DNA from: Parelaphostrongylus tenuis
Taxonomy: Eukaryota > Nematoda > Chromadorea > Rhabditida > Metastrongylidae
Length of the DNA: 64,000 nucleotides
NCBI GenBank assembly: GCA_019055375.1
Contig: JAHQIW010001160.1
Span: forward strand, 1-64,000
Direction: 5' to 3'
The notes under the pieces were generated by a model. That model had not been told where the DNA came from. It was given only the letters and a program-made list of their open reading frames with translations, and did not search any database. Shown here piece after piece: positions 1 to 11,800 of the stretch; positions within the stretch are counted from its first letter, which is position 1; every line of letters begins with the position of its first letter. A program made the translations under genes and the position numbers.

Positions 1-3000
1 ACTGACGTCTCTGCGATATTCGTCGAAAGTATGCATTTCCGTACACCTGATGGAGCCACATCAAACACTTTATCCTGCTCTTCAACTGACAAAGCACTAA
101 AAATTATTAAAATTCCAAAAGCTCAATGATCATTCAACAAGTCCGTACATTCATTAAATTCAACGATTAACCCACCTGTGCAACATAAGAATAATCCAAG
201 CCTTTGTCAGTTCTGCATACGTCTTCAGAGCCTCGCCGACTGTAGAGATTTCAGCTATACCATTCAGAATATGAGAGCATCGCCACGTTCAGAGGATGGG
301 AACTGTTTATCGATAAGCTGAATGTAGACTTCGTTCTCGTACGATAAACCATAACACCTCTCTACATGGTTGCCAACACCTGAGGAATGCGCCAGGCATT
401 CAACCTCGTGAGACATCATTTAAGGTGACTGAATGCATATCTCGTCTTCACAATGACATAAGTAATCCACAGCGAGTCTCTGTGAAGGCCAGATAACCAT
501 CTAGTCATCTCAAACGATGTTAGATAAACATAAATGCATGGCGCATTTCTCGGAGAGTGATCTGCGCGTAGAGTTTCATCCTATAGCTTTCAATATTTTT
601 ACAAACGTGTTTGTAGCAGAGAAAAACGGATTCTTCCTGACTGCAAGAGAACAGACGAAAAACAGATCTAGATCGCTGGAGGGAAATTTTCCGTAGGGGA
701 GTCAGTAACCATTCGAAAGTTGAGGCTTGAGGCTACAGTCCCACTTCGCCGTTTTTTTCCAAAACATCCCTTTTAATTCAGCAGCATCCAGATCAGAAAT
801 TATGCTTCACACTCGCTTTTAGCCTTCATTTTAGGCGCCCGGATGATTGACTGAAAGCCGAAAAACATATCAATATGTAGAGAAATTTCCGCAGTATCTT
901 AACCGATCGTTTTGTCTGGAGTTCCTTTCAAAGCAGAGAAAAAATTCCCAATTGAATAACAATAATCGATCGTCCCGCCTCGCTCTGCCCCTTGCCACGG
1001 CTCCCACCTTACCGAATAGTTGGTTAAAAAACCTTGCGGAAAATATAAAACTCGATCTTATCTTGCCTCCGAAACCGTATTTCCACAAGTAAGCGCATCG
1101 CTAGAATCAGAAAAATTACGCTATCAGATGATTACTAATAGTCGAAAGAAAAAGCTCTGTGCGGCGAGGTTTGAAGCTCAAATTAAAAGACCAGAGGAGA
1201 CCAGAAGATCAAGGAGCTTTTTGGAAAGCAAAGATATTTCTTGAATTCTTTGAAGCTGTGCTATAGTTTAAGTGCTAGCACTCTAAGGAAGGAAATTTGT
1301 TCGACGAAATATCAGCGTGATACGAGAAAAAACACATGATTTTATTTCATTTGTTACAGCGTTACAAAGGTGTCTTTAAGAAAACAGCGAAGTGGGGTTG
1401 TAGCCTTGAGTCACAGCTTTCGAATGGTTACTAACACTGCAATAGAAATTTCGTCTCTCCAGCGAATAAGATAGTTTTTCATGTGCCCCTCTAGGCAGAA
1501 AAAATCGAACGTGTTAGTCTTTGGTTTGTGACTGAATTCGCGGGAAAAAAAAACCTCCAAGATCCTAACGTATGGTTGTGGGTCGATTTTGTGGCTCTTT
1601 TTCTCGCTTTCCATAATGTACTGCTTTATTGGATGATATCGCAACTGGATAGGGAACAGACGACCAGGAACCTAAAGCGTTAGAAGCACGTCTTGTCAAA
1701 GGAACCAGTAGTCTATAAAGCGTAGAAGACATCACAGAACCTGAATTACTGGAGCTCCATGGAAATATTCTCTATATAGCTCGAGATTTATTGTGGCCGA
1801 CATCAGAATGAGCTTCAAGTCATCCCGTTTTCCAATGAGATCACGAAGAAGTCCAAGAAGTAAGTCACTGTTCAGATGGCGTTCATGAATCTCATCAAGA
1901 ATAATGACCTGGAAAATAACAAATAGAGGACGTAATTGTATAATGTTACATCCAGTTGAAACAACTATGACGGCTCAATAGTATCCCTACATTGAAGGTT
2001 GTTTGCTCTACTCGCAGCTACGAAAAGGACAGATCAAAGAAAAAGGAGGAGCAAAAGCGGTGCTTCCGAAGATATGACATGTCTCCACTTCTCGCGGGAT
2101 TGGAGGTTTCACCCAACTACTCGATGGGGATGAAAGGCGGGTTCAACTCCACTAGGGATCGGAATGTTTTGCACACCATTCATTGCTCTCAAAAGCATCT
2201 TTGTATCATCACAAAACTGCTAAAAAGCATACAAAATAAAGAACTGAATTAGACTAATCTTACATTGTATTGCTGAAGAAGTGAATCCTTCTCCATTTGG
2301 CGCAGTAACAGGCCTTCGGTGAGAAACAACATTTTCGTGCGCTTCGACTTCATCGTTTCAAACCTGTGAAGAATACGCTCGCTTTATGTGATGCCAGATT
2401 GTGAATGACCTTCTCAATTTAGTGTCTTATGGGACTTGGTTAAAATCACTAGGTTGAAATTAAGCCTTTCCTTGGCTTTCGCAACAGAGCGATAGACACC
2501 AAATTCTAGTAACCCAATGATGTAGAGTGGTGTGCAAAAACGTTTGCGTCAGCCGGGATTTGAACCCAGATCTTACTCTTTCCGGGAGCATGTGCTAAAC
2601 CGTTGTACCATCGACGCTCGTTTTGCACTCCACTCTTTCTACGCTACAACGCGTTATGCTACAAAGAGTGGAGTGCAAAACGAGCGTCGCTGGTGCAACG
2701 GTTTAGCACATGCTCCCGGAAAGAGTAAGATTTGGGTTCAAATCCCGGCTGATGCAAATGTTTTTGCACACCACTCTACATCATTGGGTTACTAGAAACA
2801 TCATAACACCGCAATAGGGGGTCAAATAAAATGATTTCAGACACCAAATCACTAACCAGAAGTAGTTAAAACTGCATGATTTCAACATCGCACAGTTGCG
2901 CATTTTCCTGCGAACATTTCAGTATACAACTTGCCTATACTTGCTCAAAGATGGAGCTGTCATCGGAACAAACTCGCTTACCACTCATGTGCGAACAGAA

Positions 3001-6000
3001 TTTAGGGGAAAATGTAGTGAAGCGACGCGCAAGATTGTTGCGGACAGCCCAAGCGCGACCGATCCTTCAGACTATTCTCTCCAGCCTTGAACTTTGAGAA
3101 TCACTTCCTAGCCGTCATTTCTGCAACCGTATCACCGCTCCATGCTCCATTTGACCTTCCACGCCGCTTCAATGGCATTTTCCGCCGACAGATTTACTCC
3201 TAAGGCAGATCCATCTCAAGGCAAATATAGGCAAGTTGTATATACAGATGTTCGCAAGAAAATGCGCTATTGAATGATATCAAAATCATGCAATTCCGAT
3301 TACATCTTATTATCAAACATGATGTTCATTGCTCTAGTGCCGATAGTATGGAATGACCAAATAAGTGAAATAAGTGGGGCTTATTTGACTAATGTTTCGA
3401 CGTCTTCGCTTTCCTTACAGCGCTGATTCTAGACGATTATCATTAGTCGTTCGTCTTCGTCGTGGTCATTCTCTTCGTAGTTTTAGTAACCATTTGAAAG
3501 CTTAAATCTCTGGCTAACGCGGGACGTGGCAGGTTTTTTGAAAGTCTTCGTTATAGTGCTTCAATAAAAGAAAAACATTCGTGTTTCACGCACGCGATTA
3601 TCTCACAAGACAAAATTCTTTCCGTGGATTATTGATAATCAATTGATATCGCGATAATTCAACAATTCCGTTTCTCTGCAGAGCAGGACAGAAAATAAGG
3701 TCGATTTACATACGTGAGCAAGTGTTCTTTGGCGAATTCATGAGCCGCAGGGGAGCGGGAGGAAGAAAGGGGGGTTGGCAAGATCATCGATCAGTGGGGC
3801 CCATGTGAAGTGCGATTTTTGTTATTTGATCAGGAATTGTTTCTCCGCTTTGGAAGAAACTCCAGATTAAGTCTAACTCTGCCACTATAAGACTTTCTCC
3901 ACAAGTTCATGTGCTTCAAGTGCTCTCAGCGAAGTAATAGGTGAATTGCGCAGTCGGTGTAAACAAAACTTTATTCTGAACTTGACAGCGTTATAGAAGG
4001 GTCTTTTCAAAAAAAAAAAAACCATACATGTATGGTTCTAACTAGGGAATTAAGCTTACGAATGATTATAAACGCTCTTTATGAAAAGCTCTTGCCCAAC
4101 GAAAAGGATAGGCTTAGAAATCTGTGCTATCAAACGAAAAGTACAGCGAAACTACTGCTGATTGGTAATACTGAGGATGAAAGATATCCGACTTTAACCG
4201 GCTGACTTCCGCGGGCCCTCGCTGGCGTGCGCCGTCGTGGGCCCTCGGAAGTCGACCGGTTATAATTTTGCAATTTATTTCACTTTATTTGATACGCCAC
4301 TTCACTTCCACAGGCATTGAGAGTTTCGTAAGCAACACGACGAGCCAATGAAGTGCAAGCAATGCGACGTGGTTGAGTGCAGGCTATGCCAGTGTATCCA
4401 TTCTGCAGAAGATACTGAGGGACCTAAATAGTACGAGAATGAAAAATGAAGAGAATGAAAGATTAAGATGAAAAATGAAATGAAATGATGAAATGAGAAT
4501 GAAAACTGAATGAATAAAAATGAAAAAAAATGGATGAATGAATGGACAAAATGAAAAGACTACGTGAGATCAGAAGGTTAAAAAGTCTCGGCCTCCTCTC
4601 CGATGGCCTCCCATGATCAAGTTAGTGTTTCATCCTCCCAGACAGATTCTGGTACCTACTTATCGAGCCCAGAGGTACAGAAGGCTTGATGAGCCTTGAG
4701 GGCGGAGCTCGAACTAACGACTGCTGATTGATTGACCTGTTGTGTGTCGCAGAGCATCTCTAACCACTACACCACACACTCTTATGTGAAAGTAACACTA
4801 ACAAACATCACTGAGATGCCGATTTTACTCGTCGAACCTGGGTACTTTTTCCGCATCCAGTATCTCCAGCTATTATCAGCACCTGGTTCTGAAAACATAC
4901 GAGTAGAGATCATGATGATGAGCATTCCGTGATGTTTAGAACAAGAAAAGAGATATAGCAAAACTCACATTCTCGAGAAGCTGTAAAATTTCACGTTTCC
5001 GTTCGGCGATCGGGAGCTCTCGTTGGGATTTGCGAAGGTCTTTCATTTTCTTGAATTTGAGGTCATTGGAAAAATCGAGAGACAACTGGACGGCATATTC
5101 GAAATGTCGTATCAACCATGGAGATATCTGAACAATTTGACAAGATATTGCCTTCAACACCGTATCAAACCTTGTAACTATGAAGATAAAGGATAAAAGA
5201 TTAAGTTCTCGGCGTTGTTCAATCCCTGAGGAATGCGCCATGCATTCGACTTCAATTTTTAACGTTCGTTTTGAGGTGACTGAATGCACATCTGGCCTTT
5301 ACAATGACTCGTGGTGGCCTCCCGCTGAACCGAGTCAGTGCTGCTTATCCTCCCAGACAAGTCTGAGACCTGTCTGGTACCGATTTACCGACCCCGGAAG
5401 GATGGATGGCTTGGTGAGCTATGAGCGCGAGGTCGAACCATTGACCTTGTGTGCGACGCAGAGCACCTCTAACCACTGCCCCACATGCGCTCACTATAAA
5501 GATACTTCAGAAAATAGATAAACAGTAAAGAAAAAGTAGAAGGACATAAGGATAAAGCTCTCGGCGTTGACCAATCGCTAAGTGATGCGCCAAGCACTCG
5601 ACCTAATCAAGCTTCGTTTGAAGAGACTGAATGCAAATCTGGCTTTTACAATGACTCGCGGTGGCCTACCAATGTATCGAGCCAGTGCTGCTTATCATCC
5701 CGGACTAGTCTAGTACCAATTTACCGACTCAGGAGGGACGGAAGGCTTGTTATGCCATGGGCGCGCGGTCGAACCATCGGCTCGACTGATTGACACGCGA
5801 GTTTCGCAGAGCACTTCTAACCAGTGGCCACCTCAGGTAGGGCATGAGCTAACTCGATGGCAGTGTGGCTAGACTCACAATCCGCGACAGAATAGCAGCT
5901 GACCACTTGAAGATCGTCTAAATGCTGAGAAAGCTTGATAGATAGGTGTGCCGAAGATATGGAAGGCTGGCGCGCCGTGAACTTGGGATCGAAATATCGA

Positions 6001-7521
6001 TACAATTCAGTTATGGGGAACAAATGAAAAACCGATCTCATTAGCTGAAGAGGAACTTTTCATAGGAGTGTTAGCAACCATTCGAAAACTGAGACTTGAG
6101 GCTACAGCCCCACTTCACCGGTTTTTCAAAATATCCCTCCATCACGCGTTAGCACCTAGATCAAAAATTATGTTTGATAAAAACACGTATTTCTTCTCTT
6201 ATCGCTTATATTCCACTGGACAAAACTCCTCACTCAGAGTGCTAGTAGTCAAACTATAGCACAAGCCTCAAAGAACTCAAAAATGTGCTTGTTTTCCATA
6301 AAGTCCTCTGATTTTTTGATCTTCTCTAGCTTCTTTTTTCTACTTGTGCTTCAACCCTTGCCGGACACAGCACTTTCTTTAGACTATTAGTAATTACCTG
6401 ATACTTAGATATTTAGATGGTCCGTCGTCACTAGTTAGGGGGACCCCAGCAAATCTTCCAAATGACATATTGCTCCGTGCAAATAATATTCCTTGGTTTT
6501 ATGACGCAACCTTGCAAGGGCTTCTTCAGGTCCTCACGATATAGTTTTTTAAGGAATGGATTTTGGCGATGGATCCTTAGCCGGATTTCCACTTGTTGAA
6601 TCGGATATGATGTTGGGCCGAAATCGAAAGCAGAAGTACGAAAGAAAACCAACCGACCGCTTACGGATGATGTAAAAAATAGTAATCAGATAGCGTTATA
6701 TTTCCCGACTCTAGCGATGTGCTTATTTTCCCAAAATACGGTCTAGCAGAGAAAATGAGATCGAGTTTCACATTTTTGGCAACGTTGTTTACTGGCTATT
6801 TGACAAGGCGAGGGCAGTGGCACGGGGCATGGCAGGGACGGGGCGAGGCAGGATGACCGACACATTGTTAATCAAATAGGAATTTTTCCTCCGCTTTGAA
6901 AGAAACTCCAGATAAAACGATTGACTAAGATACTACGAAAATTTCTCTACACATTGATATGCTTTTCGGCTTCCAGCGAATTATAGACATGATAAAAATG
7001 AAGGCGAAAGGCGAGTGTGAAATATAATTTTTGACCTGAATGCTCCAGCGTTACAAAGGGGTGTTCTAAAAAACTGGCGACGTGGGGCTGTAGCCTCAAG
7101 CCTCAGCTTTCGAATGGATACTTACTTATTATGAAAACTTCCTCTCTAGCATACGAGATCGTTTAACATTTGTTCCATCCTGATCAGAAAGAAACCTGAG
7201 AAAAATAGTAGAGTCAATTGACCCACGTGGCTGAGATGAGCCGGTTGATCCTGGAACTCTTTCTGAGCGAAGACAAAGTATCGTTTGCTGATATCCTGCG
7301 GTATCCCATAGTCATCACGTCGAAGTCTTTTCAAATCAAAGTGATCTCCACTCTCACCACCATTCCTTCAAAGCCGTTTTTCGGTATGATCATAAGCAAA
7401 ATTACGCTAAACCCTACAAAGAAAAGGACAGAGACAGCAAGAACTCACCTTATAAACCGATCGAAGTAGTTGGAAATGAATCGCCGACGAGTCTCCAATT
7501 TCTCTTGGTCAGCGTTTCTGT
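1..7521 (-). CDS. smgl-2: DEAH-box RNA helicase, DHX34 / smgl-2-like (partial, runs off left edge)
   Basis: ATP-dependent RNA helicase; DHX34 proteins work with SMG1/UPF1 in nonsense-mediated mRNA decay. Exons on the minus strand with matching phases: 7521-7449, 7365-7223, 5177-4969, 4888-4838 (GDTGCGKST, motif I), 4423-4284 (TQPRRIA, motif Ia), 2363-2264, 1908-1741 (DEIH motif II, SAT motif III), 1671-1555 (VPGRLFPI), 317-176, 96-1 (STNIAETSV, motif V). Every junction from 5177 leftward is GT-AG and phase-consistent, and the exon order follows the DHX34 helicase core. The two rightmost exons are less certain (weak donor at 7222), and the first coding exon upstream was not found. The C-terminal half lies beyond base 1. 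Exon 317-176 has one base missing near 267, between GDALIF and LNGIAEIS, so the frame breaks there: either an assembly error or a damaged gene. Introns are loaded with repeats. Confidence 0.9.
364..485 (-). repeat. SINE tail fragment in helicase intron
   Basis: Matches the distal part of the tRNA-derived SINE seen at 5205-5310 and 5560-5650 (shared words TGAGGAATGCGCC and GGTGACTGAATGCA). It begins about 47 bases upstream of the helicase exon ending at 317, so it sits just before the splice acceptor of that exon. Confidence 0.6.
640..1500. repeat. Foldback element, copy 1
   Basis: Long imperfect inverted repeat. The left arm reads GTAACCATTCGAAAG at 708 and continues to CCCACTTCGCC near 750; the right arm is its reverse complement around 1387-1433, and pairing extends outward to about 650 and 1490. 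The same arms recur at 6010-7185, 3487-4020, 17990-18790 and 48640-48780. No transposase is visible, so it is a non-autonomous element. It lies in the helicase intron between exons 1671-1555 and 317-176. Confidence 0.75.
2065..2200 (+). repeat. Degenerate tRNA-like SINE unit
   Basis: Contains GATGAAAGGCGGGTTCAACTC, resembling the anticodon-arm to B-box part of the better preserved tRNA-like copy at 30389, followed by the family tail TTTTGCACACCATTCA. The A-box half is eroded. It lies in a helicase intron. Confidence 0.5.
2506..2795. repeat. Palindrome made of two divergent tRNA-like units
   Basis: Near-perfect inverted repeat with arms of about 130 bases and a spacer of about 20 bases (CTAGTAACCCAATGA at 2506 pairs with its complement ending at 2795). 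Each arm carries a 72-base tRNA-like sequence, at 2546-2617 (-) and 2684-2755 (+). The plus copy has an exact A-box match (TGGTGCAACGG), a B-box GGTTCAAATCC, a 4-bp D stem GTGC/GCAC, a 5-bp anticodon stem TGCTC/GAGTA with loop CCGGAAA, and a mostly paired acceptor. Position 33 is C rather than U and there is no serine-type long variable arm, so this is probably a SINE head and not a working tRNA gene. Confidence 0.8.
3487..4020. repeat. Foldback element, copy 3 (degraded)
   Basis: Starts with TTTAGTAACCATTTGAAAGC and contains the internal segment CTCCGCTTTGGAAGAAACTCC shared with copies at 900-940 (reverse) and 6890-6915. The right end decays into a poly-A run at about 4009-4021. Confidence 0.5.
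4195..4262. repeat. GC-rich hairpin beside a splice donor
   Basis: Left arm 4195-4218 (TAACCGGCTGACTTCCGCGG...) pairs with right arm 4239-4262 around a 20-base loop; 22 of 24 positions pair. It lies in the helicase intron, 21 bases downstream of the donor of exon 4423-4284, in otherwise AT-rich sequence. Confidence 0.75.
4435..4560 (-). repeat. Simple repeat, GAATGAAAA-like
   Basis: Imperfect tandem array of AATGAA / GAAATGA units. It follows the 3' end of the minus-strand SINE at 4575-4795 and may be its microsatellite tail. Confidence 0.7.
4575..4795 (-). mobile_element. tRNA-derived SINE, copy 1
   Basis: Read on the minus strand, the head has the A-box TGGTGTAGTGGTTAGAG and a B-box-like AGTTCGAGCTCC 60-70 bases on, followed by a body shared with 5300-5500 and 5640-5830 (GCCTCCC, CCTCCCAGACA, TCTGGTACC). 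It lies between helicase exons 4888-4838 and 4423-4284. Confidence 0.75.
5200..5500 (-). mobile_element. tRNA-derived SINE, copy 2
   Basis: Head on the minus strand near 5490 (TGGGGCAGTGGTTAGAGGTG), with GGTTCGACCTC further in. The body contains CCTCCCAGACAAGTCTGAGA, and the distal part has GAATGCGCCATGCATTCGAC shared with 364-485. It ends about 20 bases from the helicase exon acceptor at 5177. Confidence 0.75.
5555..5835 (-). mobile_element. tRNA-derived SINE, copy 3
   Basis: Same order of blocks as copy 2: distal GATGCGCCAAGCACTCGACC, body CTTTTACAATGACTCGCGGT, then GGTCGAACCATCGGC and a head with GCAGAGCACTTCTAACCA. Copies 2 and 3 lie head to tail in the same helicase intron. Confidence 0.7.
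6010..7185. repeat. Foldback element, copy 2 (longest)
   Basis: Left arm around 6030-6130 and right arm around 7050-7180 are inverted copies: GGAACAAATG, CCGATCTC, CATTCGAAA, GAGGCTACAGCCCCAC. Internal sequence matches copy 1 in reverse. The centre (about 6360-6720) carries an unrelated segment whose GACCTGAAGAAGCCCTTGCA (minus strand) also occurs near 35880. No coding capacity seen. Confidence 0.75.
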
Positions 7522-7890
7522 CTACAAATAGATAAATTGCCTAACCCTTTCGGGACCGCAGACCCAGCTCCTCTGCATCTCTGACCCTCAGCGTGAGCAT
7601 GCACTGAATGTATTATTGCATTATTTCAATTGTATTACTGTTGTAACCTGTACTTGCTATGCTATGTGTACACATATTATGTTATTATACGTAGGAAAAC
7701 AACAGCAGTAAGACAATTGAAATAATAAATCATACATTCAATTCCTACGTTGGGGGTCAGAGACGCAGAGGAAGTGGAGCAGACCACCCGTTGTTGCCTT
7801 GGCGGGAGTTAGAGATGCAGAGAAAGTGGGTCCACGGTCGCAAAAGGATTGAAACAGAAAGGATTCCACTAAAATAAGGAGGATAATACC
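7522..7890. other. No gene recognised upstream of the helicase exons
   Basis: AT-rich sequence with an imperfect inverted arrangement of CTGACCC...GCATTCAATG-type words around 7580-7760. The missing first helicase exon may lie here or further right; I could not identify a start codon with a convincing donor. Confidence 0.4.
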
Positions 7891-8290
7891 TTTCTGGAGT
7901 GGCTCGATGATGCAATCGCTTTGCAAGAGATCAGGTAGGGACTGTTCTAACGCTACCCCGCCTTCATTTTCGAATCACCCAATTTCTTTCACATTGAGAC
8001 ACTTATTTTGCAACCTTGCATTATGCAGAGAACGGGCCACCATAAAAGCGGTTGCAGGAATTTGGCGCCCTTTTTAGGGAGTAATTCAGGTGGTTTTCAA
8101 CTGATTAGGCTTTACCGATTCTCTCCTAAAAATCTGCTCTTTTCAATCAAACAAACGTTGCATAGCGCTGTAAACTCTGTCCTCATTTGAAATAAACCGG
8201 TCGGATGAAACGGGGGAATTCTTCTTCATCCTGCCAAATGTTTCGTTCGTGGGAGGAGGTGTTTGTATTCCGCTTTGACAAATGCCCCAG
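7890..8290 (-). pseudogene. Penelope-like element fragment (old)
   Basis: Aligns by eye with the reverse arm of the 59.4-63 kb element: GCTTTGCAAGAGATCAGGTA near 7918, ATTATGCAGAGA near 8021, AAGCGGTTGC, CTCTTTTCAA and TCATTTGAAATA follow in the same order and spacing. This is the linker and GIY-YIG part of the polyprotein, with no open frame left. Confidence 0.65.
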
Positions 8291-8299
8291 ACCGAGGTG

Positions 8300-8800
8300 T
8301 TAACAAAATTTGTTAAAGGTCACATTGAAAATGGGGCTATGTTTTCTCGCACAGGGGGAGCCAGTTTTCACAAGGGTTTCCTGGCTTTCTGCTCGCTTCC
8401 TCGTACAATACACATTGGCAGCTAATGTTGGACATACATTCTCTTCTCTGCTTTATCTCGGACGCCCATGCTTATCTCCAGTAGTATGAGGATGCAGAAA
8501 CGAGGAGGTATCTTAACACAGATATTAGTTGAATTCTTGCACTCTGACATGTCTGACTATTCACACGAATACAATTCATAGACTTTATGCAATGCCATCG
8601 TGTTAATAGGGCGATCGGCTGTTTGGTTTCTAAGTAGTCCAAACCGTTCCCGGCGATCTCAATAGTTGGTATCATAACTGGACCAATTAGGGCGCACTAC
8701 AGCTCGTGGTTATTGGATGCAGTGTACAAGTACACGTAGACGAAAGCAAGGTTCTGGTTCGATACAAATTGCCCGAAAGGACAGCAACACTAACTCTTTC
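8300..8800. other. Gap without recognisable features
   Basis: No exon, RNA or repeat recognised; a transition from normal AT-rich sequence to the skewed block that follows. Confidence 0.4.
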
Positions 8801-11800
8801 CCGAGACCCTTTTGTGTCCCAGTCTTCCCAATCTGCAGTCCAGGCCCGCGTCTCCCTTATTGCCGCCTATTTCTTCGTCTCCCCACCCCGACCCCGCCTG
8901 ACTGGCTAAACCTTCTCCTTCCCTTCCACGATCTGGCCGAACGACCACCGCTTCTCTTCCTTCAGCGACCAACCGCCGCTTTGTCCTCTCTCTGGTGCCC
9001 ACCAGCCCGGCCCTATAGTTCTATGCCCCCCGCCGCCCTACCTTTTCCATCTTACCCGTTCCTCTTGTTTTCACTTTATACCTCCTCCGTTCGCCCACCC
9101 CCCCGGCTCCGCCCGCCTTCTTTTTGCTCCTACCCGCGTCCCTTCATTCCCTCCTCCTTTCCCCAGGTTCCTACTCCTTTTCCCTAACGATGATTTTTGC
9201 TCACCTCTGATGATGACCCTCCCTACTCGCCGCCTTTCCGCTCTCCCCTTGTATCCCCCGCACCTTCCCTGTTTTTGCCCTCTCGGATCCGACAGGCGCC
9301 CGCGTTTTACTCCCCCCCTCCCCCTCCTTTTCTCTTTCTGTCCTCCTTCCCTTCCCCCCTTCTCGTTCTCTCCCGCGGCAACCCCCCTCGGCTTCCGCCT
9401 CCCTCCTCTTCTCCCCCCGCTGGGTCCCTTACTTTCTCCCCCTCCACGTCGTTATCCTGTCCTCTCACCGCTCGCCTTCCCTCCCTCACCCACCTCCTCT
9501 CCCCTCTTCTTCGCTTCGCCCCCTTTTCCTACTCTCCTCCTCCTCCTCGATCCTCACCCGTTTTATGTTTCCGTTCTTTCTGCCATCATTTCCAGTCCAC
9601 TGTGGGGAAAAAATCCTAACTAACAAAAAATAACAATGGTTACCACCAACATAGGCCCGTTTTAAACAAAAAACGCACACAAAAAAACACGCAATAACCA
9701 ACATGTGGTAGATACCGACACCACCCGATGCTAAGACGGCGGATAGAAATCAGACAGAGGAGGTACAACAGGGTCTCCGGACTTAACCATTGCCTAAGAC
9801 GAAGTCGTTTTCCGCTGTGTCCGCTTATCACATCCATCACGGCTCAATGTACAAAGGGTTCACAACATGCACCTCCTTACACCGAGCTACGACTGACCAA
9901 CGGAGAAACCCTTTTAGAGAGTGCGCAACAAAATGTCGCAGATGTTTGAGGTAGCTCACGAAGCACACGATCGAGGTCCATGCCCGGTTCGATCGATTCG
10001 GTGGCTGCACCACCATACTAGGGCCATAAAAAACCAGTCAGACAAAGTTAAACATGGCACCAAGCAAATACAAACCTCAGGGACTCCCAAACCAAGCAAC
10101 AAAGAGCCGTACCTACCCATCGGGCCAGTCCCAGGAGGAGGGATCCGGTAAATAACAACCATAGGCTACCAGACAAATAGGCTTTTCCACGCAAAGAGAG
10201 CAAAAACGGGGGAAGCACACACGAAATTGTCCCATACGGACAAGGGAGGCATAATACCCGCAGGCACTCCCCAAGCCGTAAAACCCAAAAGAACCTAAAA
10301 CAAAAGCCCAAAAAAACAACAAAAACAATAAACACACTACCCACTTAGACTATCTACAAAACCGCCAAGAAAAACAGTACTTACAATAATAAACACAACA
10401 ACAGCAGCTAAACGATCAAAACGCAATCTATCTCACTATAAGGAGGCGAAAACACGGGATACGTCGGCTGCCAAGCAATGACGGAGATCAGGAGGATTAA
10501 CCACCGCACCGAGTCATTAGAGGTACCAGCCGTCAGACTGCCAAGAATAATGCATTCAAACAGCAACAATGGTACGCAGGGAAGAAAAGAAAGGAAGGGG
10601 GGGGGGGGAAAGAAAAGGGGGGCGGAAGGGGGGGGAAGAAGAGCAGGGAGGGCCAGAGAGAGAACGGGATGAATACTAGGAATACGCAAAGCTTCGTTCG
10701 CAGAGCGTGGGCACCGGGGTCGATCCAAGGGATGGCTCCATTTCTTGATCGTTAGAGGAATTCTGAGATTCTGATATGTGACTACGATTGCTGGCCATCC
10801 AAGCACAAAGTCTCAAGGCCAATGGACATCCTCGTCACGACCCGTTTCATTAACGGACCACGGGGAAAAAGGCTTACCTATACTTTCTTCGTATCCGCTC
10901 GATTGACAGAAATACCAACGTATAGGATAGAACCAAAGATCCGAATTCACCTATGCCTTGGTCGTTTAAACAATGCCAGGCAGACAAAGGAGTTAGTGTG
11001 GGCTAACCAAAATTTTATTCTTGAATGCTACCCGACCGCTAACCCCCAACACCCGGAGTGTTATATAACATCTTGAAAAACCGGGCGGAGACCAGCACCA
11101 TGGGTGGAGGGAGACAGAGGGGAACGGACGGAGCGCGAAATAAGTGTACAAGAGGGCAGGGACAGGGGCCATGTCCGGCCAGGGAAGCGAGTGGACGGAG
11201 TGATCATGGGGGTTATTAGGAAGATCCCCGAAGGCCCGGCCTGTATGGAATGAGTGAAGAGGAAACGGGCGGCCGGTTGGAAAAAATTAAGTGGGACATA
11301 AATCACCGTACGTAAAAAAGGGATATGTTCTCCCAAGGGAAAACGACAAGCCAGGAGAACACAGGGACGACATGTGGTACCGAGGAACACGGCGTGGAGA
11401 AAGATGAGAAATAAAGGGGAAATACCGGCATGTACCAAGTGCCGGAACATTCATGAATAAAAATGGGCACTAAGAGTGAAATAAGAAAAGGAGTCTGAAA
11501 GGATGATGCTGGAGATACGTATTCAAAAGTTGCGAGAGCCAGAAACTAAAAATCAAGATGTAGATTGTGCAATTGAGGGGTTGGGAGGGGAGAGGGGCTG
11601 CGTAGGTTGTGAGGAAGGAACGATTGCGGAGGAACATCGGTTCTTCCTAAAAAAAATCGTTACCACATGTTTGTGAATCCAAAAACTTTTGAAAGGGGGA
11701 ATGGAGGGACAGGGGCGGGGGAAAGTGGAGTGGAGTTATATGGATCGTGTTAGGGAGAGGTCGTGAGGCTATGGGTGGAGTCGTGCATTATAGTGGTGGG

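Noticed and set aside
2684..2755. Possible functional tRNA-Ser (anticodon GGA)
   Set aside because: No serine-type long variable arm, C at position 33, and it sits in a palindromic repeat.
3380..3480. GTTTCGACGTCTTCG as another hammerhead (minus strand GAAGACGTCGAAAC)
   Set aside because: No CUGANGA box at the right place and no stem I partner.
8717..9623. Three Pro/Ser-rich open frames of 137-156 codons on the plus strand
   Set aside because: They overlap in different frames across a C/T-rich tract, where stop codons are rare by composition; no domain or splice signal.
10048..11450. Leu/Phe/Pro-rich minus-strand frames (98-132 codons)
   Set aside because: Same compositional effect, on the pyrimidine-rich complement of the purine-rich arm.
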